A stretch of 64,000 nucleotides of DNA from Prorocentrum cordatum (lineage: Eukaryota; Sar; Dinophyceae; Prorocentrales; Prorocentraceae). The position numbers and the translations under genes were made by a program. The DNA is taken from positions 137,501-201,500 of the forward strand of contig CAUYUJ010010491.1 of assembly GCA_963575745.1 (NCBI GenBank), read 5' to 3'. The notes below the pieces were generated by a model. That model worked only from the letters and a program-made list of their open reading frames with translations, searched no databases and was not told the origin of the DNA. Shown here one piece after another: positions 47,850 to 60,556 of this stretch; positions within the stretch are counted from its first letter, which is position 1, and each line of letters starts with the position of its first letter.

Positions 47850-48410
47850 CCATTGAAAGACAACTGTCAGAAAATCTGCAATCATACCAAAACGCCGTTC
47901 CTGGGGCTTCACCGCTGCAAATCAACGTGACTGGATCCTAAGCCGCGCCTGAACACAATTCCAGGAACTTTTACCACCGCGAACCAAACGTGACTGCTGC
48001 ATCCTAGCAACCCGAAATCCTGTCAGAACACAACTCCTGGGATTTCAACCCTGAGAAGCCTTGAAACGAATACGCGCGGCGCTACGGCGAGAGACTGCGC
48101 CACATTTTGAGCAAGAACCTCCCAGCATGCTTGAAGCTGCTGCAAACTTGTAAGACGAATGCGTTCGGCCCGAATGCAAGAACCACGTTTTGAAGACCAA
48201 CTGCCTTCCATCCGTGAAACTGTTGCTAGCTTTGAAACCGAATCAGCGCGGCGCTGAGATGAGAGTCACATGTTGAAAAAGAAATGGCCTGCATCCTGAA
48301 AGCTTCTGCAAACTGTTGAAATGAATGCGCGCGGCGCTAATGCAAGAGCAACGCTTTAAATGCCACCGACCCTCAACCCTTGAAGCTGTTGCAAGCTTCT
48401 AGCTTCAATG
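47850..48410. repeat. Degenerate ~75- and ~90-bp tandem repeats
   Basis: Phrases such as CACAATTCCAGGAACTTTTA and CACAACTCCTGGGATTTCAA recur over 47870-48050. From 48050, units with GCGCGGCGCT (48073, 48254, 48338; diverged copy near 48166) and CTTGAAGCTGCTGCAA recur every 85-95 bp. No gene is seen. Confidence 0.6.
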
Positions 48411-49190
48411 AAGAAGTCTCACGCGAAACACCCGGCCCGCCCTACCGACACGTCTGGAGGCACGGCAAGGAGGGATTGCTCACGAAGGAAAAAATGGAAG
48501 GAGGGGGCGGGAGGGGGAGATGGGAGAGCAGGAAGGGCGGGCCCCGACCCTATTCGACCCGTGAAAGAAAATCACGACGGAGGGTCTTTCGTTATGTTCT
48601 GTCTCCGACGACCCTCGCCGGGCCACGGGCCTGTCAAAAAACGGCTCGGGAGGAAAAACCAGGCCCAGGATATGAGTCCACACCTCTGGGGGTCCACGTC
48701 ATGAAGACATCCCGACGCCGGCCCGCGCGGCAGACGCTCGCCCACAAGGGGAGGAGGAGGTGAGCGAGCAGGGAGCTGCGGATGGCGAGGGGCGGGGTTT
48801 TGTTTGAGCACCGCCGCTGTGGTGCATGCCCAAGGCACCCTGGAAATGTGTTCTGCGATACGGTGCGGGCATTGGAGGAAAAAACGTTGGATGAGGAATC
48901 CAAGGTTTGGAAGCTGGTGGATAACCACTCGTGCATTGGCCATGGTTATGACCGCAACTCCCATCAGATAAGGAACCCACCAGGGTCTGAAACCTCCTGG
49001 GCACATTCCCTAACGAACGCCCTGACCGTAGGATGACTGCTCTGTCTTTGGGATGGAGACCCTTGCAAATCCGACTAGCCCTCTGGGCTTAGGTGGTTTA
49101 GAGAGTTTCTTCTTCCACCCCTCCTTCCCCTTCGGGGAGTGGTTCACCCCTCCCCCTAACCCCTTCCCCTGGACCTGGACGGGGCGTTTC
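48411..49190. other. No recognised gene
   Basis: No recognised domain or repeat. Confidence 0.45.
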
Positions 49191-49194
49191 GCGA

Positions 49195-49860
49195 GCAGTC
49201 AGAGGGTACTTTTTCGCCCAAGATGGCTCCAAGAGCGCTTCGGAAAGCCTAAGATGACCTCCAAGATTGATCAAGATAGCCTAAGATACCTCAAGATGGC
49301 TCCGAACATGCTCCGAGAGGCTCCAAGACCGTCCCAAGACGGCTCCAAGAGGCCAAATAGCTTTCCATGGAGGCCTCCAAGAGGCAAAAATCCTTTGAAA
49401 ACCTAAGGAAAACCAATGATTTTTGCTTTTTCGCGGTTTCGCTTCCGATGGCCATCCAAGGCCTCAAGATGGCTCCAAAATGGCTCAAGAAAGCCCCAAG
49501 AGGGGCCCAAGAAAGCCCCAAGACGGCTCCAAGAGCGCCCAAGGGCGCTCCAAGAGCGCTCCAAGAGTGGTCCAAGAGGCGATTCTAGAGGCTCCCGAGG
49601 GGCGGTGCTAATTGAACCCCCCTCCCTTTTTGATCGATCTCCTCCAAGATGGCCCCAAGAGCGCCCCCAAGGCTCTCAAGAGCGCCTCATGAGGGCCCCA
49701 GGAGGCGCCCAGGAGGCCCCAAGAGACGTCCAAAAGGCTTGCATGAAGCTCCCAAGAGACGCCCAAACGGCCCCAAGAGGCCCCCCCTGAGGCACGGAAC
49801 AGGCTCCCGAGATCGCCAAGAAGCCCCCAAGACGGCCCAAGAGGCCCCCAAACTCAAAAG
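49195..49860. repeat. CCAAGA-rich dispersed repeat, block 3
   Basis: The same family as 38.5-42.6 kb: GCTCCAAGAGCGC and GGCCCCAAGAGGCCC phrases, and the TTTTTGCTTTTTCGCGGTTT version of the unit start at about 49420. A single unit rather than an array. Confidence 0.8.
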
Positions 49861-50830
49861 TGTCTTCCTCCTCCTCCTCCTCATCCTCCTCCTCATCATC
49901 GTCTTCCTCCTCCATCTCATCCGCCTAGTTCCTCCTCCCTCCATTCCCTCCCCAACCTCATACCCCTCCTTCTCCTCTTCCTCCACCTTATCACCATCAT
50001 CATTATATTCCGCCTCCTCCTCTTCCCCTTTCTCCTCCTCCTCATCATCATCATCCCCGTCTCCGCCTCCCCTTCCTCCTCCTCCTCCTCCTCCTCCTCC
50101 TCCTCCTCTTCCTCCTCCTCCTCATCATCATCACCATCATCCGATTCCTCGTGTCCTTTTTGTTCCAATTTCTCCGCCATCTTCTCCCTTCTCAGGGTAC
50201 GTCGGCTTCCTAAGCTTCTGTTCCTCGGTATGCTCCTTCACTTGCCAGATCGGGGCAACTCGCCTGGGCATCGTCTCTGGATGGCCTCATCCTCCTCCTC
50301 CTCCTCCTCCTCCTCCTCCTCCTCCTTCTCCTTCTCCGCTTCTTATCTTTCATCATACCCTCCTCCTTCTCTACCTCCTCCTCCTCCTCCTCCTCCTCCT
50401 CCTCCTCCTCCTCCTCCTCCTCCTCCCTCCTCTCTCGTATCCCTCCCCCACCTGTTCCTCCTCCTCCTCCTCCCCCTCATCCTCCCTCCCCTTGTCACTT
50501 CCACGAGAAACCAGAGGAGTTTCCGAGAGTCCTGGTGGCCTTTTTTTCCTCCTCCTCCTCCTCCTCCTCCTCCTCCTCCTCCTCCTCCTCCGCCTCCCCC
50601 GCTTCCTCCTCCTTCTCCTCCTCCTTCTCCTCCTCCTTCTCCTCCTACCAGCCTCCTCATCATCATCCCTCATCTCTCGTCCCATTACCCCACCTCCTCC
50701 TCGTCCTCCACCTTCTCCCCGCCCTTATCAGCCTACTCCTCCTCCTCCCTCCCCCTCTCCTCACCCCCCCCCCTTTTCCTCCTCCTCCTCCTCCCCTGCT
50801 ACTCCTCGCCGTTGCTGAACAACGAAGGCG
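49861..50830. repeat. (CCT)n-rich tract
   Basis: Four long CCT blocks (about 49866-49895, 50073-50130, 50290-50430 and 50548-50640) with CAT- and CCC-rich spacers. Ser/Pro-rich and Glu/Arg-rich open frames are by-products. Confidence 0.95.
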
Positions 50831-51198
50831 GCGGCTTCGATGCCGTCGACGGAGGAGGAAGAGGAGGAATAGGCGGAAGACGAGGAGTAAGCGGGGATGA
50901 ACGCACGAGGATCCGATGCTCAGCTGAGAAGGGTCCTCTTCCTCCTGTTTCCCTCCTTCTCCTGCAATCCAGCTGCATGAGGAGGAGGAGAGAAAGGGGG
51001 GAGCAGGAGGAGGAAGAGGAGGAAGTGGAAAGAAGCGAGGCACTGATTATTTTGCCAGGCAAGTTGCGCGCGGCTGTCTCAGCAGACGCAAGTTGAAGAG
51101 TACGGTAATACACATAATGAAAAAGATCACCGTCAGAGAAAACACTGTGAAGGTGCATTCGTGCCATGGCAGAGCAGGTATCGTCGAAGCACTGCGTG

Positions 51199-51806
51199 TC
51201 ACACATTCGATATTTTTGTTGTGCACTGAAGAAAGCGTCTGTAAACCAGCGTGCCATTGATGAGCATAGTGCAGGCCGAGCCTCCTTTCCTATACTCCCG
51301 CAACCCATGCACAGCACCGAAAGCAACTCGTAAGATACTAGTGAGCAAGAACAAACCGGGGTGATACTCCTTACTCTCATCCGTCCAAGACTTCACTGCA
51401 AACTCTGCGCTAAGCTTTTTCGGATCTACAGGGTGGGTTTCCTTCATGATCTCCTCGTTTCTGCGGTTGCGCTGTTGTTCCCCAAGTTTCAATTCATAGC
51501 TTCATCCATTTTCAAGGCTTCCGACAACGTGGGCTTCAGCACTTGAACTCCACTGTCCTCATCAAGGATGCGCCTGATATTCTCCAATGCATCCGGGGTG
51601 GCAGAATGCAGAGCTTTAGAAATGCATTCGGTTTGTTCAGCGCGCCCTGACATTAAGATTCTAAGCTGGCCGATGTTTTCGGCCAAGCGGCTTGAGGCGG
51701 AGGAGGGGCGCCAAGGTCGTTTCCGACGGTCCCTGAGCCCAGAGACTGTCCACGGAGTCCGAAATCGAGGAAACATCTGGGAATACTGATCATAGAACAT
51801 CGACAC
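51199..51806 (-). pseudogene. Coding-like region, function unknown
   Basis: An ATG frame from 51806 reads MSMFYDQYSQMFPRFRTPWT, later RLAENIGQLRILMSG, TPDALENIRRILDED and VLKPTLSEALKMDEA, ending at 51489. A second frame continues at once with LKLGEQQRNRRNEEIMKE, THPVDPKKLSAEFAVKSW and TDESKEYHPG, to 51199. A one-base shift near 51497 would join them. Composition is close to 50% GC and free of simple repeats, unlike its surroundings. I recognise no family. It may be an old host gene copy, a retroelement part or a chance ORF pair. Confidence 0.3.
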
Positions 51807-51839
51807 AGCATCTTCCCTCTGCTCCTCATCCTCCGTCCG

Positions 51840-52070
51840 TTCCCCTCCTCCTCCTCCTCCTCCTCCTCCTCCTCCTCCTCCTCCTCCTCCTCCTCGTCAT
51901 CCTCCCCCTCCTCGTTTTCATTCTCCTCCTCCTCATCATCATCATCCTCCTCCTCCTCATCCACCTCATCCGCCTATTCCTCCTCCTCCTCCCTCCTCCC
52001 TCCTCCCGCTCCCCCGCCTCCTCCTTCAGTTTCTCCTCCTCATCATCCTCCGATTCCTCCTCCATCCTCG
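51840..52070. repeat. (CCT)n microsatellite
   Basis: CCT repeats at 51843-51896, then mixed CCT/CAT pyrimidine sequence. Confidence 0.95.
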
Positions 52071-54826
52071 CCGTTTTGGGTGAAACAGGTTCCCCAGCCC
52101 TTGGTTACTCTGTGTGCTCCCCCACTTCCCTGATCACCTCCATTCGCCTGGGCATTCGCTCGTCGAGAACCAGCAACACCAGCAGCAACAGCAGCAGAAG
52201 CTGTACCAGCAGGAGCAAGAGCACCAGCAGCAACACATGCAACCTTCACCACAAAAGATCTTCCAATTCACCGTTGTCGCCCGCTCGGCTTCACTATGTG
52301 TTTCTCTCCTTCCCTTTTTTCCGTCAGCTCCCCTACGCATATTTTGCGAATGGGCTGGTGGGGATATGTTTTTCGGTCGCGTCCGCGAGCGAGAGCGCAG
52401 GCGGAGTCAGAAGCGTCCCGGGACACGGTAACGGCCGAATTAGCTACTAAACGCGCCGCAGGCCGGCCGGCCCACTCACCAAGCAGCAGCGGGGCTGCGC
52501 GGGAAAGCTGACGGGCTGAGGGCATCCAGGGAAGCTCAGGCACGTGCAGCCTAGCAAAATGCCAGGAAATTCGGTGCAGGCAGTGAGGCATAACCCACAC
52601 AGACAGCGCGAGGACGTGTGCGCAGATGTCAACGTGTCCGTCATGCCTGGTGGGCGCTCAGGCGAGGTGAACGATGGACGAGTCGCCAGTGGGCCGCCAG
52701 GCCCAGGGCCGTCCCAACGGCGTGTGCGAGCTAGGTGGGCTGAGCTGCCGAAGTAACGTCGCAAACCTGCCTGATGGATGGGATGAGTCCCGGGGGGCTG
52801 CCGCGACTGCGGAAGGCTGAACCACTCCGAAGCGTCAACAGGGCTCCAAGGTCCACCATCCCGTGCACGGGGGGGAGGCCCTGAGGAGTACCCTAAGGGC
52901 CAGCCCCTCCATCAGCTGCTCAAAGCACGCCGACTGATGCACTGCATGTGACAGACCAGGCTGGCGGGGATGAACATCGCCAGCGAGGCAGGGGAATCCA
53001 GGGGGGAGCTGCACTGAGGGCGATCACCCCCGCGGACCAGGGGGACGTGAACCAGACAGCCCGCCCTGTCAGGGAGGGATCCGCTGGGAGGGCCGGTGGG
53101 GACAGACATCACGGGCCCTCCAGGCGGAGGGGGCCACCGAGGCCACCTGGAGAGGTGGGGGAGGACAGGGAATGGCCGAAGCCCGGGTACGAGATCCAGG
53201 GATGCAGCTAACGGCTGCTCAGGGCTGAGAGAAGAGAGCGGAGCGAACCCAGGGAAGGCGAAGCCTGCAATGGGTCAGATGCGAACGGTACCGTCGGCCC
53301 GCCAGCAGTGCAAGCCATGCAGCGTCTGTCAGCGTGCCGGGAATACCAGGGGTGCAGCTAACGGCTGCTCAGGGATGAGCTGGTCCAGGGGGCCGCACCT
53401 GTCGCAGCGCGGGTGGCCAGCCACTGACAGCTGCCTCGTCTCTCCGGAAAGCGGGTGCGACTGCAACGGCACGGGGCCGATTCCCCTTGCAACGCGGCCG
53501 CCCTGTCCCAGGGGCGGGCTGATCCAACCCGGCGCCAGCGGCGCGCCAAAACTGACACCCGGCTGGGTCTTGCCCGAGACTGCATCCAGGCTGGAGGGAG
53601 GGGTAGCTGAGACGGCTCATCTCCAGTCCAGGGTGCCGCGGGGGCAGACTGCCATCTTCGGACAGCCGCTTCCAGGGTGGCCGAGGCCTCTACAGACATG
53701 AGCCAGCCGTGGCCCAAGAGAGCAAGTGAGGGCTGGTGGGGATACGCTTTTTTGATTAGCGGCCCGCAAGGAAAAGTCTAGAAGGCGTGAGTACCGAGGC
53801 TGGGGCACAGCGCAAGATAATTAGCGCGAAGACGCGCGGAGTGCACATGCAAAAACCGATTAAGGCCACGGCAACCGTAAGCCAGCGAGGAGTCGCCCTG
53901 ACGGCGCCAACCCGCGAAGAGACAGACACAAGCAGCCAGCCGCAAAGCACGCATAGCCTGCAGCTGTGCGGCCGCAGAAGCCAAACCAGCCGAAGGCGGC
54001 GGGAGTGGCGGGCGAGCGGAAGCGCGAGCAAGCGAGGAGCTGCACAAACGGCGCCCGCAAGCAGCGACCACTAGCTGCCAACCACAGCACGCACGGGGCC
54101 TGTACCCGTGCATCCGCCATGGCCAGTGCAGCTGTAGGCGGCAGGGGAAATTCATACAGACCCGGGAACGAAGCATGTGGCGACGAAACAGACAAAGGAA
54201 ACCCTCACTCACGGAGCACCCGGTGCTCATCGAGGACCGCCAGAGCAGATCTGAAGAACTCCCTCAACAAGAGATGGTAGGTGCCAGGGGCGAACAACCG
54301 ACACGCACGGTATGAACCACCATGAGGTACTCCGACTGAAGAGCGTGCCTTGCTGCAAGTCCCAAACATGCTGCCACAGCCCGTGCCAAAATGGCGCGCC
54401 GTGGCCCGCTACTATGCATCCACACTCCAGGAGATGACCCAGTGCAACCAAATAGCGAGTTGACTAGCCCACTGAGACGTACCTGCGTCGCGGCGCAACA
54501 ACGGACTCAAAACGTGGAATACGGAGACGAAGCGCCACCAGCCACTGTAACAAACCTGGCCCATCTCGCCAACAGGCGTCTGTCATGCCCCTGGCGCAGT
54601 GAAGGGCGACTCTTCACTTGTGGGCACCACTGTGGTTGGGTAGGAGCCGCAGCCCGTAGCCTTACCACGTGAGCACTCCCGCGGGCGAACTGGCCTGTAA
54701 GCATGGAGGCCAAGAGCTGGTGGGGATACGCGTAGCGTCTAGAATATGTGTCTGGCTTGCGGGGTCCATCTGGTTAACCCTGGGCCGAGACCTCCCTGAC
54801 CTAGCTCAACCAAACGGGTTCCACTG
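52071..54826. other. No recognised gene; thrice-repeated 22-bp phrase
   Basis: GCTGGTGGGGATACGC or a one- or two-base variant occurs at about 52352, 53734 and 54717. A duplicated GGTGCAGCTAACGGCTGCTCAGGG-like phrase lies near 53205 and 53350. A minus-strand frame near 53690 has CRGLGHPGSGC, reminiscent of half a zinc knuckle, but nothing around it supports a gag. Confidence 0.45.
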
Positions 54827-54834
54827 GTGTAGCT

Positions 54835-54994
54835 TTAGGTCGGGCAGGCCCCCCTACGGGCGGATTGTGGGCGAGCAATTAAAGATACTCGAGAAAACTT
54901 TAAACAATACAAACAAATAGTCAAAAAATCGTCCCCATACCATGTCTTGACTATGTTGAAGTTTTCCTCCTGTAGAGGGACAGGCCCGACTTAA
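54835..54994. mobile_element. MITE-A copy 4, 160 bp, 8-bp TSD
   Basis: Starts TTAGGTCGGGCAGGCCCCCC and ends CCTGTAGAGGGACAGGCCC then GACTTAA. It is flanked by the perfect duplication GTGTAGCT at 54827-54834 and 54995-55002. Inner sequence is diverged but keeps ATCGTCCCCATACCAT. Confidence 0.9.
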
Positions 54995-55002
54995 GTGTAG
55001 CT

Positions 55003-56600
55003 CTCACAACGAAGGCACACGACGAAAGTGCCATCTGTCGAGCCAGCAAGAGTGGCGGGGGACGGGAGGTCCTGGGTTGAAAGCATGCGAAGACCATGAC
55101 CAAGACTGAATGCGGAGTCGTCGGTGTCGGTTTGGTCATCGCCCACATGGGTCATCATCAAGTCGTGGATAACCCGCGAGCATCGGCGACGGCAGGCATG
55201 GACCACGATTAAGACCAACTTCGACGAGATCCCGCGACATGTCGGTCATGGTCGTGGTGCTTCTGCCCTCGAGTTTCGGATGAGTTCGGTAGTTTTGAGG
55301 AGACGTGGGCTGCCCGGCGGTACGCGCGAAGCGCTTGCTTGGCATCCTCGTTGATAGGGGACTCACCTTTTACTCCGCTTTTCCGCGATCCTGTGGCGAT
55401 TGGAAATGATTGTTTTGACCGTTTGCTCTGCGCGGCCAGAGACAGGAGGGTTCTCCATCCCTGTCGCGGCTGCCCAGGCTCCCACGCGAGTGGAATCGGT
55501 TGTCCTGTACGCACCCCCACTTCTCGCTGGCACGCCGGGGGCGGAAGCGGCCTTTAACGAGCTCCGGTTTAAGCGGGCCCGCGGTTGTTGGGCTTTCAAC
55601 AGGGCCCCCCTACCAAGTATGCCGTAGTGGTCGCACAGTGCGGATGGCCAATGCGGCTCGGCACCCGTTTCTGGAAAGGCTTCAGCATGTCTCGAGCGCG
55701 TCTCCAGGTTCTGCCAAGCGACCACCAGGCTGCCACTGCCACGCAAGCAGCGCAGGATACGAGGACCACCACGTGGGAAACAGCGGCCTCGCAATTGTTG
55801 AATCGCCTCCGCCCCCTCCCGATTTATGCCGCCACCCCATGTTCCTGTCGGAGCGGGTTGAGTCCGCGCGGCGGGACCGCACCCTCAGGAGAGAGTTGTT
55901 GCGTGAGCTATGGCCTCGGCTTCGTTCGCCCCGACCTTCCCCGCCTTCAAAAGGTCTTTGGCTGAGCTCTGCCCCAGGCCCTCCCTCCTGGATCCTGCCC
56001 CCCTCGCTCGAGGGACCAGGCTGGCATCTTGGAGGCACATCAGGCCTTGGGCCGTCGCGCGCACGACAGGCGCGTGGCCTTGGCGGCGAAGGCCGCCCGA
56101 CCAACCCCAGCAGGTGAAGAGCGTGTGGGGCCCGGGAGGTGACACTGCGCCACACGCCGGTGGTCTGCCCAGCGCTTTGGTCGCTGCGGGAGCCAGTCCT
56201 TCCTGCAGGCTCCGACACCCAGCTGCGCGCGTTGGGGTCAGACCTCTTCGTGCAACTTCTGTTCTGCGAGGGTGTCGGCCCCAGTGGACGCAACAAGAAC
56301 GTCTCGTTCGCAGGTCTGGCCCTCACCACGGCTGCTCCCCGTCGATTAGTTTGAGCCTCTTCCTCCTGATGTTCCCTGCCCCCCTGCGCTTCTAAATTGT
56401 AGTCGTAGCTGATGCCCGCCTGTGCGCCTGGGTCGTGCCGCCCTCAGTCACACCCTCGTTGTCAGGGCTTGCCAGGGAGGGCAAGGGTCCTCTGAGGAGG
56501 GTGCAGCTGCGCTGGAGTCTGAGTCCCCGCTGCATCCCATGCGTAGAGACCGAAAAGAGCGAACGATACATTGCCTAAAATGCTACCTGGTTGCATCCCG
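55003..56600. other. No recognised gene
   Basis: GC-rich sequence with overlapping open frames on both strands and no recognised domain. Confidence 0.45.
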
Positions 56601-57040
56601 GCCCGTCCTCCTCATCATCCTCCACCTCCTCCTCCCTCTTCCTCCTGGTGTCCTCCTCCTCCTCCTCATCCTCCCCCTCCTCCTCCTGATCCACGTACCA
56701 GAGATAGCGTTTTGGAAGGATTCAGGGCTATGCGGGCGCAACAGCTATGTTGATTCTCTATGTTGAAATCCCAAAAATGGCGTTCTGGCACGATTCTGGA
56801 TCGTCAAGACGCAGCAGTCTGGTTGATACGTGGCGTTCAAATCCCGAAAACAATGTTTTGGCACGCTTCAAAATGTTCAAACTGTTGCCTTCCAGCGAGG
56901 CAGTTCCCTCAATGGAAATGAACCGTTGTATGCGGCCTGCGAAAAGGGAGCTTGGAGGGAGGGTTAATTCCAACATCGTTGATGATTATTGGGGTTCCAC
57001 TGGTCCTCCTCCCTCCTCCTCCTCCTCATCATCATCATCA
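56601..57040. repeat. (CCT)n tracts and a ~73-bp tandem repeat
   Basis: CCT-rich sequence at 56608-56695. Then about 2.4 copies of a 73-76 bp unit starting GCGTTTTGGAAGGATTC, GCGTTCTGGCACGATTC and TGTTTTGGCACGCTTC (56707-56880), each with a TTGAAATCCCAAAAAT-like end. A short CCT/CAT run lies at 57004-57043. Confidence 0.7.
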
Positions 57041-57142
57041 TCGCACATCCCGAGGCACCAGAGGCAATCCACGAGTCACAATAAGAATAAACATTGCTGC
57101 AGCAAGTCTACCTCTGAAGGTGCAGAGGGCAAAAGGAGAGAA

Positions 57143-57683
57143 TTACACAACCCTATTTGGCTGGTCTTCCTCAAGGTGTCTCTTGAGGGCTAGTTGTTTT
57201 GCTTCTTCGGCTTTATCTGTAACTGCTGAGTCAAAACCCTCAACAGAGGGACCGAAGGAAACAGCAACGTGTTCCTTTTCCCACCACTCCCCCCACACCG
57301 CCACATTAGGGACAGAAAAATCAGCCGTAGGGCTTACGCCAGCATAGCACAGCGGCTTTGGGAGCAAGCATCGCTGCAATCGCCTGCGGAGTTGGGGCCC
57401 TCCAAGCCCCCACAGTCCAACCACTGTATTGGCGAGACCCGCAGGGAAATCATAATTTACGGGCACGGTTGCGCTGTTTGCGCAGAGTCTCGGAGGGTGG
57501 CGACACGTTGCATTGTTTGGCAAGGCTCAGAACGGCCCCCCAGGCATACCCGCCACAAGCAGCACAAACAAGAACCGCGGGGCTCTTAGGCGGAGCGGGC
57601 GGCAGCCCAGAGGTAACAAAAACCTCAGCTTGCCTAAGCGCATGTCCTTGCAATGCTGCAAGGATGCTTAGCTCTTCTGACAC
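57143..57683 (-). pseudogene. C-terminal module of the RNase H-bearing non-LTR element
   Basis: Frame 1 of this part reads ALQGHALRQAEVFVTSG, SPAVLVCAACGGYAWGAVLS and ETLRKQRNRARKL to 57450; CAACGG may be half of a metal site. The other frame continues FPAGLANTVVGLWGLGGPQL, RRRLQRCLLPKPLCYAG and KQLALKRHLEEDQPNRVV to 57143. The shift near 57450 looks like a 1-nt change. Function unknown. Confidence 0.5.
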
Positions 57684-59338
57684 TTCAGGGGCGACAATGG
57701 GCCTGCCTTTGCAACGCTTAGTCGATTTCCCTGGAGGACTGCAAGAGAGGGGAGACCCACCCGCCCCCCCCCCCCCGAGGTCGACCGAGGAGGGAGGGGG
57801 AGGGCGTCGTAGTCTTCGCGCTCGGCTATCAAAACCTCTTGGATAGCAGCCCAGCGCGCAAATTCTTTGACAATATCTGCCAGGGCAGCAAGGGCATGCA
57901 TACAGTCAGAAGTGTCAGGATGCTGGCTAACTCCACGCCCCGCATACACATCAGCAGCTCGATTACCATTCCACTCATACTCAGAGATGCGCCCCTCGGC
58001 AACAGCTGAGAAGGGAAGGTGGGCTTTGACTTTCACTGCACTAATGGATGGTATCTTCCTGTGGATTTATTCCCACAAATGGCATCGAGAATGCCGAACA
58101 GAGGTGGACCAGATCTTGTCATTAACAGCATCTATGGTGCCCTGACAGTCAATGTGGAAAACCGTTTCTCCTACGACCCGATCGCGCGACGTCTGAAAGG
58201 GTCCTAGATCCCAAGACACCGCGCCACAGACTGCTGCTGACAGAGAGCCGTCACCGTTGAGCTGGGTTAAAGCCCAGCCCGCTCTGCGGGAGAGGGAGCA
58301 GGTGGGGTGAAGGCCAGAACCGTCAGTGAAAACATGGCCTGACAGGTGTCCTGAGTCAGGCCGTTTTATCCAAGCAATATTGCACTCGCTATCCCACAGT
58401 GGCCGATGCACAACCTCTATGGGCATAGGGAAAATACCACAAGCCGCCTTCTCGAGATCCTGTCCCGACAGCTGTAACACAGACGCGCATCGGAGCAGTC
58501 GTGGGCTACAGTACTTACCTCGGTCGGCGGCCCAATGTGGGCAAAGGAAACGCCTGCGCCAGAGGGTACCAGGTTTGCACCTACAAGCCTGGCAAAGGTC
58601 AGTGTCAGATTTCTTGTGGCGCGCTTGTTTGGCTTGGCACCAGTGTTGCTGAGAAATCAAAGAGCGCAAACTAGACTGGTGCCTAGCCGTCCAGGTTTCC
58701 GACAGACGGCCCTCCAAGAGCCCAGCCAACGGCTTCCAGAAAATCGGGCGGGTCCAGCCTGGCGGCTCTTCCATATTGCTAAGCGCAGCCACATCAGAAA
58801 CATTACGAGCAGCTCGGTGGGCCATCCAAACAACCTGCTTGGGAGCAAGCTTGGTGAGACAGATTTCTTCCCCAGTGCCAATGATGGCACGGTCGGCCGA
58901 GGGGGCGCTCCACCCAAGCTGTTGGACAGTCAGCAGATACACATGTGCAGGGCTGGCCACCGAGGCCCACAAGTTGGAGGCCCGTTCCAAATCTCGAGCT
59001 GCCGAAACCAATACAGCCTGCAAAATTCCTAAGGCTGGCCTACCTATCCATACCGCACGCGCCCAGAAGCCTATGATCTGGGAGTGGTAGATGCAGAAGG
59101 GGTCCATGACGCGGCCGAGCTTAGTCGTGGCCAGCTTGAAGCCAACCGAGGCGCCCTGTTTATCCACATGCAGGCTGGTAACCGCAGCTCTACGAAGTAG
59201 GTGTAGTTGTCTCCCACTAAGTCCAGACACTCCAGAGCCCCATAAGGCCGTGGCCTGTGGCCCCGCACGCTGAGTGGATCAGATGTTAGCCCCTGTCTGC
59301 TTCAACTTCAACATTTTGAAGGACCTCCGAAGACCTTT
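57684..59338 (-). pseudogene. Zinc site and RNase H domain of the non-LTR element
   Basis: After the RT, the frame gives ALWGSGVSGLSGRQLHLLRR, VDKQGASVGFKLATTKLGRV, and a cysteine-rich CQACRCKPGTLWRRRFLCPH segment (about 58610-58550). RNase H follows: HVFTDGSGLHPTCSLSRRAG (first catalytic Asp, about 58330), VFHIDCQGTIDAVNDK (about 58150) and WNGNRAADVYAGRG (about 57975). A TAA at 58067 cuts this domain in two. RNase H in non-LTR elements degrades the RNA template during copying. Confidence 0.8.
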
Positions 59339-60556
59339 TTAAAACCGAGTCCCAGCCGTGCGAAGCACTCGTCTTTTAGCATCATGGGAGTCCGTGCCAA
59401 GGGATCGCGTGTGCTTTTTCCTCGCGAAGCCGAATTCCTTCCACTCCTGATTCAGAGCGTCCGCCAACTCGGGGTTGGAGGCAACGAAGTGAGTCTTGCT
59501 GGCCGCCAACACCAGCTCCAAACGCCTGTATCCAGAGGCAAGGAGGCGTCCAGCGCCTCCTAGTTGTGCAGCGACAAAGCGAGACGATCCTAGGCACTGC
59601 GCATGTACATCATCGACTACATTCCTGACTAACACAGCTGGGAACTTATCTGCTATAGAGACCATGAGCCTGTAAAGTAGGACCTTGACTAGGGAGGTAG
59701 CCAGGGAGCATCCAGCCAGAACCGTTCCGTTAGCTTTAAACACCGACGAGATTGCATCCATGAGCGTGAGGCACCTGGGCCCCGAATACAAGCTACAGGC
59801 CACGTGTATGAGCTTGAGGTTGGTATCAACTGCTGCAGCTTCTTCGAACAGCCAGTAAAGCGAAATACGTTCGTAGAATTTCAAAAGGTCAGTGAAGAGC
59901 GTGCCTGAGTCGAAGTCGATTGTCTTAGCACAATGTGACATGATATTATGTTCCCAACCTGCTGTGTCACACTCCTTAGTAGAGCAGCCCCAAAGCGCAG
60001 ATCTCTGGTGAGATTGTTCCCAAGACCTGGCCAGGCTCTGTCGTAGGCGGGCCCAAGTACGCCCGAGGGAGATGATCAGAGCCAGAGGTCTGAGGTCAGG
60101 GGACTCGGGCTTACCCGTGAGCACGATCATGGTCGGCCATTTATCCGAAAGGTAAGGCTTCTCTTCCCAGAGGATCAAGATATCCAAAAGTCGATTCCGA
60201 AAACCGTCACTCAGAAGGAGCCATGACCTCGGATTGATGCAATCAATACCAAGGCCAACGTTATGCCGAAAGCGTGTTAGGGCTACATCTAGCATGTCGA
60301 GGCTAGGCTGAGGGAGCGCAGCGTTCTGGGCGGCAACTCTCTGCACATCTGTCAGGCGCGTCTTGGCATCGTGCCACATCGCGCCCCAGGAGTCGCACAG
60401 GCTGTCGACAGCAGAATCACTTATAAGGGGCACACCTGTGGCGTCCTCTGGCGGTCGCAGCTGCTGCTTATCCTTCGCAAACCTGTGTGCAGCTTTTCCT
60501 CCTCCTCCTACAGCTTCCTTAGCCCACCTCTGCCACTTCTGCCACCTAACCCTTCC
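59339..60556 (-). pseudogene. Reverse transcriptase of the RNase H-bearing non-LTR element
   Basis: The frame reads NVGLGIDCINPRSWLLLSD, KPESPDLRPLALIISLGRTW, FTDLLKFYERISLYWLFEEA (motif A with Asp), ANGTVLAGCSLATSLVKVLL (motif B) and VRNVVDDVHAQCLG (motif C, VVDD instead of YADD), then a thumb ending KRRVLRTAGTRF at TAA (59339). Metal-binding Asp residues are intact. No separate start is expected because the domain belongs to the longer polyprotein. Confidence 0.85.

Noticed and set aside
53617-53808. Zinc knuckle of a gag protein (CRGLGHPGSGC)
   Set aside because: The first cysteine pair is missing and no gag, protease or RT sequence surrounds it.
55682-56395. Overlapping long frames on both strands as host gene
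   Set aside because: Both are open because of GC-rich composition; neither has a domain or convincing splice sites.
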